A stretch of 64,000 nucleotides of DNA, from the NCBI RefSeq assembly GCF_910592395.1, contig NC_088320.1:496001-560000 (forward strand). Direction: 5' to 3'. Below the pieces are notes generated by a model. It had not been told where the DNA came from. It saw only the letters and a program-made list of their open reading frames with translations, and made no database searches. Both the position numbers and the translations under genes were made by a program. Shown piece by piece: positions 47,119 to 58,000 of this stretch (the first letter of the stretch is position 1; each line of letters starts with the position of its first letter). Origin of the DNA: Lineus longissimus. Its lineage: Eukaryota > Nemertea > Pilidiophora > Heteronemertea > Lineidae.

Positions 47119-50100
47119 TCAAAACATCATAACAAACAAGCATCCTACTACGACCACCAAGCCCAGACTGGAATGAACCCCGTACGTTCCAACATCCTCC
47201 AAGTACGATGCAGCATGTTCCCACGATCCATTGTTCGGAGCGGCTGGTATCTTCAACACGTGACACATCATCTGGTACAGATCCACTATGTCTACAGGAG
47301 GAAGGTCTCTCTCGCCGCTTTTGAAATCTGAAGGATAACGACAAATGTATAGAGAGTTAGCTCTTTAGTATTCCCGAGTCGTTGCTGTGTTTGGCAGTGG
47401 CATGGCACGGAAAGTGTTTTAGACCTTTCCCACGTACCACTGCGAGGATGTTCCTGGGTCAACCATGTCTTCGTTTCGTCTTTTACGAGAAATGACCTTG
47501 GTTGCAACTGGATGGACTTGCAGAAGTATCATTGATAAAACAAATCAGCTTGAATCTATCTAAAATAATTCTATAAACTAAACGTCCAACATACCCGGTC
47601 CTGTAGCGAGAAAGATGGCTCTCATGTCCCTTTCCCTGTTACCAAAGGCATGTCCACCCTGCACTGGGCGCCCAGTGTCATTGAACACCTTGAAATCGTA
47701 ATGTTTCTGAAATAGAGTAAAGAAGGTAGAACTTTTTCTTCTTCTGCTGTCGGAAGATGCTCGCCAGTCACTCTGTTTTCGGTAACCAAGTCAGCTGTCC
47801 TAGAGAGTTCCACCACAGAGCCTCAGAGTGGTGTCATTTGGCCAGTATTCCACTCACTTCTTCATTAGGGAGTACATGTTGGTCTCAAGCACATGAGCTG
47901 CAGTCTGGTCTCCAGCTCCACATTCACCCTCTAGACCCCATGCGATGGGCACAGGGAGCAGGTACGAGCAAAGCAAAACAACAACAAAAGCCTGAAGCCA
48001 CTAATTATCAAAGTGCTTTGCTCGGTACTTACTTCTAATGTATCCAATACCATATACCATGGTATATCATCCGTGACTACGATCGGCGCCACTCGAGGAT
48101 TATGCTTGTAGTGCCATTCCTCAGGCAAGAATCCTTTCTGGTAGACTTGCATGTGGGGGTTCTCGTTCTTCAACAATTCATAAACCTGAAATCAACAATG
48201 ATTTGCTTTTTTTAATCGATGCCTTATGAGTTCGCTTATGGAAACAAACACTACCTAGTATGAGGATCTCCCCACAAACCGGTCCACTTCGGGTCTAAGA
48301 CCCTTTGTCTCCTTCTTAAATTCACTGCCTTTTAGCCGCTGGGTGAAAACTACTGGACCGATCCATTCAAGTTTGCACTAAGCTTTGAGGAATGTTAGTG
48401 GCTGAATCATCAGAACCGTAAGTCACAAAAAGGAACCCCATGACATACCTCTTCTTCCTTGCCTAGTTTTGGCCAAAGAGAAAACATCGGATACTCGATA
48501 TTGTTTCTGTAGTTGTTGGTCAGCCTCTCCCGCTCCTCAGCTGACATGTATTTCGTCACATTAATCATCTTAGTCAGGTCCAGTTGAGTCATGCCGTGGT
48601 CGGACATGATCATGATGTTCACTTCGTCGGTCAGCTGATGTTCAGCAAGCTGGTCCTGAAGGTAATCTATGTGTTTGTCGATGTTCAGGACTGTCTTGTT
48701 GAGGACATCGCTGAACGGTCCGTACCTGTGGCCGAAGTGATCTGGATCTTCGATGTAAATACCTGAAATGAATCGTTGTCATAATAGTGGCTCAGACTTT
48801 ATAAAACTCTAGTCAGCAGCTGACCTTGGAGAACGTCTACACACGGGCTGTTGACCGAAGTCCATACTGACATATCCCCCTTGCCACGAAAAGCATCCGT
48901 GAAGTACTCAGTTATTAACTATTGCAGGCTAGTTCGTGCAACAACCTTCAAATAAATGAATCGCGGACGAGCCATGACGCTTGATCCACAAGCTATTCTA
49001 GAGTTTCTTGAGGCGATATACCCAATATACCAACCTATTAAGTCAGCACCATCCTCTAGAAGATTCCTAATTCCAGAGTCTATCATATATTTAAAGTTCG
49101 TCTCAAAAGACCCGTTGTCATAACTATACGCATCACAGAAGTTTGGGCGTAGACCTCGTATCTCAACTTCACAGCCTAACCAAGAATACATAAACGACTT
49201 CCTATCCTGAAATGGGAATCATTGATATGGGTCATAGAAGATCTTCGAGGACTTTTTGGAGGCCAACTGATGTATCGTTACTTTAACTTTCTTGTTTCAT
49301 TCATATGCAGAGTAAATGCCCCGACATCTTTACAATGCTATGTTCATTGAAGTGATGTTAAAAACTCCTTATATCCAAATAAAAACAAAGCAATTACTCT
49401 CAAGACTTAATTACATGTTTTCTTCCAGTGATCCAAATGGGTTCCCCACCATTCCACCATTTTGGATCAGTGTCGTTCTCGCCCAACCCGGCTTTGAAGG
49501 TGTCGTTGGTGGCTGGGTCGTACATGCGGTTCCCAACCATACCATGACTCTCAACGTGAAGACCTACAGGGATGTGCAGAAGGAGATATGGGTATATCAT
49601 TGCCAAGATGTTTATCAATTAAGGGTTGACCAAAGGCTCCACCATTCTGGCTAGAACTTGTAACCTTGAGGCGATAAGGACTCTTTTGAAACGAAGTGAA
49701 TGCCAATTTCAAGGGTGGACCTCTGTTCTTTGTTTTCCAGAGTACAACCTTCCATGTTTGATAAGGGCTTCACTTCCTTTTGAAGGGGTTCTAGGGCTGC
49801 TTTAGGATTTCAAGATCTACCAAAATGCTGGTGCCTATGGTCAACCCTTAGATGTATGCACTGCTGCTCAAAACGAACGAAAACAGCCTGACACAAAACA
49901 CTTGATTTGCTTGGTAGTCAGCTCATTGGTGACCTGCAAACAAATCGTGGTGCACCGTGTGATAAATGTGATATCGACGAACCAATCACACTTCAAAAAC
50001 TAGGCCAGTGTTCAATAGCCTTGGGCTACTCTTATGACTGCACATCATGCACTACTCTACCATGGATTGCGAGTGTCTCATAGAATATTGGCCTGGTGGG

Positions 50101-50556
50101 CTGCAACACAGCAAGAATATTTCTTCTTGAGGATATCAGGGTTAATGTTCGCTTCTCCGCTCTGCACTCACCTACTCATTTTCGTTCAGGCTCAACATTA
50201 ACCCCCGATTTCCTCAGGATGACGTCTCTGGTCTAATCCCTTTGAGCTCTGTCACAGGCCCACACCGAAATTTGGGACTCACCTGTTGTTATGCTGTAAT
50301 GGTTCGGGAAGGATTCACTGGGGAAGTCTGAAATCATATATTTGGCCTTTACCCCTCGCTTCATCAAGCGTTCAAATCCCTTAAGGCCCTGAATCTCAAA
50401 GTAGTCCCATCGAAATGCATCCAGCAGTATGATGATAAGTTTGTTGCCTCGACGAGAGCTTGAGCTTGTCTGATAATTAACTGGACGAGTATCACAGAAG
50501 GAAAGAGTAAATGTTATCAGTGCCACGTGGCTGAGCATTACGCTACATAGTGTCAT
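47119..50556 (-). CDS. ENPP6: ENPP6-like choline-specific glycerophosphodiesterase
   Basis: Seven minus-strand exons fit: 50556-50283, 49563-49415, 49206-49035, 48762-48449, 48185-48033, 47706-47595 and 47327-47119, all in phase, giving 460 residues. A signal peptide opens the protein. Zinc-site motifs are complete: LLDAFRWDY (Asp), FPSESFPNHY with Ser at the nucleophile position, EDPDHFGHRYGP (Asp and His), MSDHGM (Asp-His) and GGHAFGN (His). WWNGGEPIWIT, SWLGCEVEIRGLRPNFC and NNGSW also match the ENPP6 pattern. Serine instead of Thr as nucleophile is the ENPP6 feature in this family. A hydrophobic C-terminus (LGLVVVVGCLFVMMF) fits GPI anchoring. ENPP6 hydrolyses glycerophosphocholine and lysophosphatidylcholine outside the cell; the same substrate here is inference. 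Confidence 0.9.
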
Positions 50557-51026
50557 GACGGAGCTTGTTCGTGCTTCTCGCGGGTGCCTTCAGTACGAAA
50601 TCGAATGAACCAGTTGCGTCACATAAGAGTCCTCTTGGAATATCTGTACAATTCCACTACGCATTCTACGAATTTACCGCTATGATGAAAAGGCTCTCTT
50701 GTCTCTGTCGTTGATGGCAAGCCTGCTCACCAGTCAGTGGAGTAGTGGTATCCTACGAAAGTAGCCACTGGTTCCCTATTTTCGGTGAGGCCTTCCAGTA
50801 GGCCCGGCTAGGCCAACGATGCAACGTGCCAACCATTCATCCACCAGTCTACAATACAACTCCACGTACACGGCGACTCGCCTCTGTTCCACATACGTAT
50901 CCTGTGTATCAGATGTTCGTTCCATTTGATCAATACTGCCTGGTTCTGAGGCGATCCCCACGTGGCGCTGTGAGGTACAGAACCATGCTACCGTCTCAAA
51001 TCAATACTTATTCAGGTTGACGGAGA

Positions 51027-52265
51027 CTAATTATAGCCATTGTTGACACGAATTATATGAATATCTCCATTATGATCGCCGTTGTTAATAGAGTTTGCGT
51101 TTTCATTTGTTCCTACACGCATTCTTATTACCGGTAGAGAGACTATGAGATGTTTCAAGTCAACGCGAAACCTTCTGCAACTTAAAACATACATATAAAA
51201 GTTAATTGAGGGGTTAATCATCACAAGCGCGACTGTGAGCTCGTAAAGAAATTGTCGTAGCTGTAACACTTCGGGGTCACTGATTTGATCTGGAAGAATT
51301 GCAATCCATATGAAGTAGTCTAATGTGTAGGGGACGATCGTTAGGATGAAAACAACAGACACCAGGAGCAGCATTGCTGTTAGTTGACCTTCCTTTCCCG
51401 CCAAGATCGTTTGACCATGAACTGACACGTCACTTCCTGTTGTGTTTTCACGATGACCTTGACCTTTCCTCTGTATCTGCCATTTTCGTGTCACCTTGAC
51501 AACCATGGAAACATTCAAACACAGTACAATCAAGAGTGGAATCAGCATAACGAAACACAGGAAGATGATCTGTGACACTTTTTCGTGCAACTCATTACCA
51601 AAAGCACATTTCTGTTTCAAAACGATGGAATCAGGATCGGACTTGCTACAAAGGAAGTGAGAGTTGGCTATCATGGAGATAACCAACAGGATGACTAGAT
51701 GCTTCCTTGCTCTTGATATGGTACACACGGCTCTGCATTGGAGTGGGAACCTTACAGCAACAAAACGGTCTATCGTCATGAGGACCAATATCCAGTGCGA
51801 GTTGGTCATTGTCGTGTTTACAACATACATAAACTCCTTACAGAACCACAGGCCATTGAAATGAAAGAAATCGGGGAAAATTGAAAGCATGTAACGCTGT
51901 AAATTAAAAAATAGTAGCTCTGTTGTATCCGAAATGGCCAAAGCCATCATGTAGAAACAAGTTGATGATGAGCGATATTTTGGTTTCCATAAGATACAGA
52001 TTGACAGAATGTTTCCTATGATTCCTATGGTAATGATGATGGGTGGTAAGACACGATCAAAAAAGAAGAGAGGATCATGGTACGGGTCCTGCCTGCTTGC
52101 CGTAGCTAGCCTAGTCGCGTTAATCCAAGAGTTGTTACTGGAACTGTTGTTGGCAACTCCTGACAGCCATTTTGCACGAACAGATCCTTCCTGAAGAACA
52201 GGCGAAGCTGGGACTAGAAACTCAAACGTAACACTTCGTTTTCTTAATAAATGCTGTAGCGTCAT
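51027..52265 (-). CDS. Class A GPCR, peptide-receptor-like, intronless
   Basis: The frame is 412 residues from ATG at 52265. The long N-terminus carries sequons (NNSSSNNSW, NAT). TM1 has GIIGNILSICIL, TM2 ALAISDTTELL, TM3 ends TIDRFVAVRFPLQ, TM6 has VVFILTIVPYTLDYFIW and TM7 SINFYMYVLS. As in the other receptors here, DRY is DRF and the NPxxY Pro is replaced by Phe. Loop 3 is long and Ser/Thr/Gly-rich. The C-tail is Asn-rich. The ligand is unknown. Confidence 0.85.
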   Translation of the reverse strand: MTLQHLLRKRSVTFEFLVPASPVLQEGSVRAKWLSGVANNSSSNNSWINATRLATASRQDPYHDPLFFFDRVLPPIIITIGIIGNILSICILWKPKYRSSSTCFYMMALAISDTTELLFFNLQRYMLSIFPDFFHFNGLWFCKEFMYVVNTTMTNSHWILVLMTIDRFVAVRFPLQCRAVCTISRARKHLVILLVISMIANSHFLCSKSDPDSIVLKQKCAFGNELHEKVSQIIFLCFVMLIPLLIVLCLNVSMVVKVTRKWQIQRKGQGHRENTTGSDVSVHGQTILAGKEGQLTAMLLLVSVVFILTIVPYTLDYFIWIAILPDQISDPEVLQLRQFLYELTVALVMINPSINFYMYVLSCRRFRVDLKHLIVSLPVIRMRVGTNENANSINNGDHNGDIHIIRVNNGYN

Positions 52266-52672
52266 TTTAGGCCATACATCAGAGTCTGTATTCTCATTGA
52301 TTGAACCATAGACCTCATTAGCTCACTGTCAGTTCACAATGGTTTTCGAAATCACCTTGTCTTCTGAGATATTGGTTACTCGAGGCCAAATGAGTGTGTG
52401 CGCAGCACTTCATCACCAATCACCTTATTTGCTGTGAACTGATCTTGCATCAGCGGTCAGATTGTTTGATCCACATCAAAGAAAGGGTACTTCCCCATTT
52501 GCCTTCGAGTATTTGCACCACCAGTCCGTGTCTCATCCTGTTACCAAGAAAACGACAAGTACCATTGACCTGCGATGAAGGAGGTTGGCACAACTATCCC
52601 TCTACAAGGAGTGGCTGACCCACTTCTGTAGATGTGTCATGAGACCCATTTTATCATGGTGAAGTTAGCCTC

Positions 52673-52799
52673 ACCATAGTGAAATCTGAATTCACCATGA
52701 TGTTTCTTCACTTTGAGCAGAAAAAAAATCAAGTGAAAAAAATATTTGGACTTAGAAAATTTTTCATCTTTCAGAGTTGAATTTAGATTTCACCATGGT
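52673..52799. mobile_element. MITE-like element with 21-bp inverted ends
   Basis: The left end accatagtgaaatctgaattc spans 52673-52693 with its inverse at 52779-52799 (a few mismatches). The interior (52712-52765) matches 29151-29203. Similar half-ends (caccatggtgaa type) lie just upstream, so an older nested copy is possible. Confidence 0.55.
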
Positions 52800-53235
52800 A
52801 ACTTAGACATCAGTTTTCGTAAGGGTCGTGGTCCTGCAGACATGTGAAAGGCAATGTTACTCATGGAAGCATGCATTTCAATAAATATTCTTGAAACGAC
52901 GCTCGGAAGTGATTTGCCTTGGGAACAATCTGTAAACATTTCGTTTATCATGTTAATGTTAATTATGTTGATAACAAGTGAATGTTTGCACATCTTTGGG
53001 CACGAATTTGGCGGAGATTCTCATGGGAAAGCATTGGAAAAGACGGAATATTGTATTGTACTTTGTTTCAGTACAATTTCGATAGTCTCGTGTCCAAGAC
53101 GGATCACGAATCAAGTCACGAATTCAGTATAGTCTTAGTCACGGTCACGGCCAGGAAGGAGTGGTTGCTAATGCCAAACTCTGAGAGTGCATTGCACAAC
53201 GTTTTGCATTGCACAAAGTTCACAGTGTCGCTAAG

Positions 53236-54439
53236 ATGCTGACAGATGGCGGAGCTTGTGTCATCCTTTGGCTCTTGTTGTCGGGCGCGAATGTAGCCAA
53301 GACGACAGCAGGTAAGATACGACCCCCACGTACACATTTTGTTCATGACGGACGGAAAAACACTCGAATTTATCCATTCCTTTTGGAAATAAGCTTACTT
53401 AATTCACTTCGTTGGTGACAAAACACAAAATCGTTGACAAGTGAAAATTAACTTAAGAAATGACTGCCGAATGTTGATGTCTAGTCAAGGTGGGTTTCAA
53501 TGATGATCTCCCAAATACGGTTTGCCAGTAAGACGGTAAAGAGTTTTAGTAGATAAACTCATCTCAGAAAGTAACTCGGGAAGATACATTACCTCTCAAT
53601 TTCAGCTCCTTGCAACCCGAACGCCCAGGTTGACATCTACTTCATGATAGACGCCTCAGGTAGCGTCAAGGCTCAGAACTTCCCACATCTTCTCCAGTTT
53701 GTGAACATCCTGATCGGGTCCCTTCCCATTGGCCAGAACCAGGTCAGAGTAGGCGTCTACAGGTTCAACCACCAACCCACCTTCATATTTCCCCTAAACA
53801 GGTATGTACTTTATGCATAGCTTTACTTTGAATTTCTGTTAAAGGGAGATGAAACGCGGGAACCAGGCGGGCCAGATTACTACATTTCAAAGTCGCCATA
53901 GTTATCTTACAGTACATCCACGGGTATTATTTACCCTGTTACAAGGAATCACAAAATCGGAGAAAATAACAACAACGACAGCATCAACTGCAAAAAAGCT
54001 CGAGAGTCATTCAAAATCTTGTTTTTGACATAGGTATTACAACAAGGCCGCCATGCAACGAGCAGTCAGCGCCATCCGGTTTACTGCGGGAACGACTGGA
54101 ACTTTTCGCGTACTGAGGCAAATGAGGCTGAATGGCTTTACTGCCGCAAATGGTGACCGGCCAGGTGTCCACAACATCGGTATTCTCATAACCGACGGCA
54201 TCTCGAACAACCCCTACCAAACCATCGCCGAGGCAACCGCGTGCAAGAGAGCCGGCATTGAACTCTTCTGCGTCGGCGCACAAATACCCTCGATGAAGGA
54301 GGTCACGGCCATAGCCTCGAAGCCGAAGAAACCTCACTTGTTCCGCGTGAATAAGTTTCATCAGATGAAGAGTCAAGCGCCCGCGATATTCAAAAAGATT
54401 TGCAGTCAGATCTCGAAGTACTTCTCAAATGGTGAGTAA
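53236..54439 (+). CDS. Secreted single-vWA-domain protein
   Basis: Three exons fit: 53236-53311 (signal peptide, ILWLLLSGANVAKTTA), 53606-53801 and 54034-54439, with matching phases 1 and 2; about 225 residues to the TGA/TAA after SKYFSNGE. A donor-like gtgagt at 54432 means further exons are possible. The vWA domain has MIDASGSVK (the DxSxS metal-binding motif), a Thr-containing second loop (GTTGTF) and LITDGIS (the last MIDAS Asp). Its second half (NGFTAANGDRPGVHNIGIL) is closest to the terminal vWA domain of the large gene on the opposite strand. Adhesion or matrix binding is inferred. The intron lies after FPLNR, unlike in that large gene. Confidence 0.8.
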
Positions 54440-55078
54440 ATGGATGATTACAGTGTCAAAACGGCAATGTTCTGGTCATCATCATCATCATCCTGCGCCC
54501 GAAATCAGCTGATTGTCACTCGTGGTATTAGGCATTGGTGTTTGTAACAAAGACCGCTTTGATTCCACAACATATCATGATACATTTTACCGCCACCATG
54601 TCACCATCATTCGATATACATTTGTAGTCATCTACTCATCTTGCTTTCGCTTAACTACGCGTTCGTACCAATTGCGCAGGCCATGGTACCGCGTCTTTAA
54701 TTTGGCGGTCGTCATAACGATGTCCTGCGGATCGAGGTCCAACCCGTTGGGTGGAAGAATGCGGGAAGTAATGGCATTGCCACACGGAGATGATATACGG
54801 TGAAGATATAAGAGGTAAAAGAATAGGAAGAGGAAGAAGAAGCAAAAGATGGGATAGACTCTACCTACCAGAGCGGCAGATGTTGTGAAACTAGGAAGCA
54901 ATCACACTGCCTACGAACCCATAAATGGATCTGCTTAATGGTAAGGTCCTTTAAAGAATCATTCAAAATCATTCGTTAGTGCTGTAAAATGAAATTTGAT
55001 TACTATGAAACTAGCGCTACTTTTGCGCTCTTCCACATTTGGAATACCTGAGCATTCTATTTTACCATACCTGCCTCA

Positions 55079-58000
55079 TCAAAGCCCATACCTACCTACA
55101 CTGTGCTTGTTGACAAATTTACAGATTTTCTTTGAAATCATCGGAGCCTTGCCTGACATCTGGACAAACTTCTTCACCACGAACACATGTTTTTTTACAG
55201 GTTTCGAGGCGATCTGGTAAATCTGGCCAGTGGAAGGAATCTGGACCCCAACGCAGAAAAGCTCGACCCCAGCACGTTTTGTCAGCGTTGCCTGGTTCAA
55301 GGTGGCTTGCTGTGCCCAGGAGATGCCATCCGTTACTAGTATACCGATGTTATGGACGCCAGGTCTGTCGCCATTCGCTGCTGTGAAACCACTGCAAGAC
55401 AATGAAACCACAAACTACACTATTTGGAAAGTTTCGGTCGTCATCTTTTTTAGCTGTGGAACACGAACGACGGTACTGCAGGCAAGGTTCCTTAAAGGCC
55501 TGAGTTGTTCGTGCTCAAGTTTGCTTTCCTCTGCAGCAGTTTCTGCGATAGAAACAAGTCTGGCCACATGGGAACCGGTCTGGTTACAGAAGTGGTAAGT
55601 AATAGTAAGCAACAACGATAGATTCTAATGAAAAGAGAGGACCGTTGCCAAACACTTATGATCTCAAACAGAACAGTACAAGTACATACACTGTTCTGAG
55701 ATCCCGTAAGACGAACTGCGTGCTGGTGCCTCCTCCAGTAAACCTCACAGCCCTAACAGCTCTCATCAAAGCCGCCTTGGAGTAGTGCCTATTCAGGGGG
55801 AATATCAGGCTGGACTGGTGGTCGAAGCGGAATACGCCTACCCTCACGTCGGTCTGGCCGATGGGAAGGAAATTGATCATGGCAGCCACGAAGTTGAGCA
55901 TGTGGGGGAAGTTGTAACTTCTCACGCTTCCAGAGGCATCAATCATGAAGTAGATGTCGACCTTTGCTTTCGGATTGCAAGCTGGAATATAAAGGAATCT
56001 CTCATTGTAGACATGCACTTTTATCTAAAGCCTGCATCGAACGGATCCGTACTCCTTGTAAACAGGGCTTAACGGGTATTAGCTTAACTTCTATGTAGAT
56101 GAATTTCTGGTCGAGAACGTAAGAAAGGCACTGTGATATACGGTAAACCCTGAGGGGTGCAAGAAAAGGGATACATGTACCTTTCTCAGGATCTCAATTA
56201 TGACAATGAAACCGAGAAAATATGACTGAAAAGACATCATGTGGAGAACGAACTTACGTGGTGGTTTTCCAGTAGTGCCAGTTACCCTGGACGCTGTCGT
56301 CAATTTGATGATAGAAGTAGGTTTCGCTGTGGTAGTCTTAATATTCGTTGTGGTAGTGGTAGGGGGAGGTTTGGTTGTTGTTGTCGTAGGTTTGGTTGTG
56401 GTAGTCGTAGGTTTGGTTGTGGTAGTCGTAGGTTTCGTTGTGGTAGTCGTAGATTTCGTTGTGGTAGTCGTAGATTTCGTTGAGAGTTTTGCTGCGGTAG
56501 TTGCAAGTTTCGCAGTTGTAGTTGTGGCTTTTGTTGTTGTAGCTGTTGTTGTGGTCGTCCTTTTAGCTGTAGCCACAGGTTTTACTGTGGTGGCCCTACG
56601 CGTTGTTGCAGCTTTGACTTTCCCAGTTGTAGTTCCTGGCTTTGCTCCTGTCGAAGTCCTTGTTAAAGTACTGGAGGTTGTTCCAGCAATCCCAGTAGTT
56701 CCAGTAGTTCCTTGTCGATGTGTTGCGGCAAGTGTAATTGCCATTTTAGTTGTCAATGTCCTCACCGTAGTCCCTCCAGCTGAATGCGTTGACAGTGCAA
56801 GTGTTCCAGTTGCTTGTAAACCAGTTGTCATTGAAGACACTGTCAGGCTGGGGAGACTGGCTGTGACTACATTGAGCTGCGTCGTCTGTCCCCCTTGTGT
56901 GGTACTACCCACACCTGGAGTGGTTGGAGTGGTCGTTCCTGACGAAGTCGTCAAGCGGGCACAGACCTCTCTCGTGGTTAATATTCGCTTAGCAATCAAG
57001 ATAGCCTGGCCCTTGAGTTCCTTAAATTTCTTTACGGTGTAAACGTGCTTACTCTTTGACTTCGAAGCAATGGCAATTATCTCCTTCTTGGAAGGAATCT
57101 TTGCTCCCACACAATAAAGCTCTACACCAGCTTTCTTTGCAGCTCTTGCCTGCGCTAGGGTTGCCTTGCCATCGTTCGAGAGACCATCAGTGATGAGGAT
57201 TCCGATTTTATGCATCCCGGGTCTAGCTCCGTTCTTGCTTGTAAAGCCACTGAAACATATAAGGGGATCAACGTCTGTTATTACAGAGCATCCGGACTCT
57301 AGATGTATGAACGTACCTTAATTCAGTGTGGTGTTTACTTTGGACAAGGCAGTCGAGGCAGCGAAAACCAGAACGACGTGGCGAAGGAGCCTTTTACGTT
57401 CAAGAATCTTACCTCAGTGCCATGGCTTTGAGTGCCTTGTCTGTCGCCGTAGATCCACTAGCATACCGAATCCATTTGACAGCAACCTGAAGATGTGACG
57501 TCTTGTAATATCGATTCAGTGGCAGCATCAACTTGGACTTGCTTCCAAATCTGTAAACCCCAACTCTGATCTTAACTTTCCCGACTGGCAAGGCTCTGAT
57601 CAGGGCGTTCACAAACCCGAGCACGTGTTTCCAGTTTTTGTAGCCGACACTGCCAGAGCAGTCCACCATGAAGTAGATGTCGGCCTTTGGGTCGCATGCT
57701 GAAAGACAATGTGTGCTTAGTTCCAATGATGACGAGGGCGTATGAAGTCTATTATGACGTTAAGGCTATAGATATAGTTCTAGTAGATTTCCCAATACTG
57801 AAAACGTCGAGTAAGTATGATGTGCTCGAGAAGAACACTTACGCATCGCAGTGGTGGTAGTTGTGGTTGTCGTTGGTGGTGGGGTGGCCGGCGGTAACTT
57901 GTTCACCTGTTGACAAATCTTCTTCACAATGGCGGGCCCGCCCTGTTTCATCTGGCTGAACTTCTTGTACCGGAACACGTGATCTTTGGTCGGTTTGGAT

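Noticed and set aside
56239-57042. Plus-strand open frame of over 260 codons, very Val-rich
   Set aside because: It is the antisense of the Thr-rich linker exon of the minus-strand vWA gene (ACN codons read backwards give GTN). The minus frame has matching splice phases and vWA homology.
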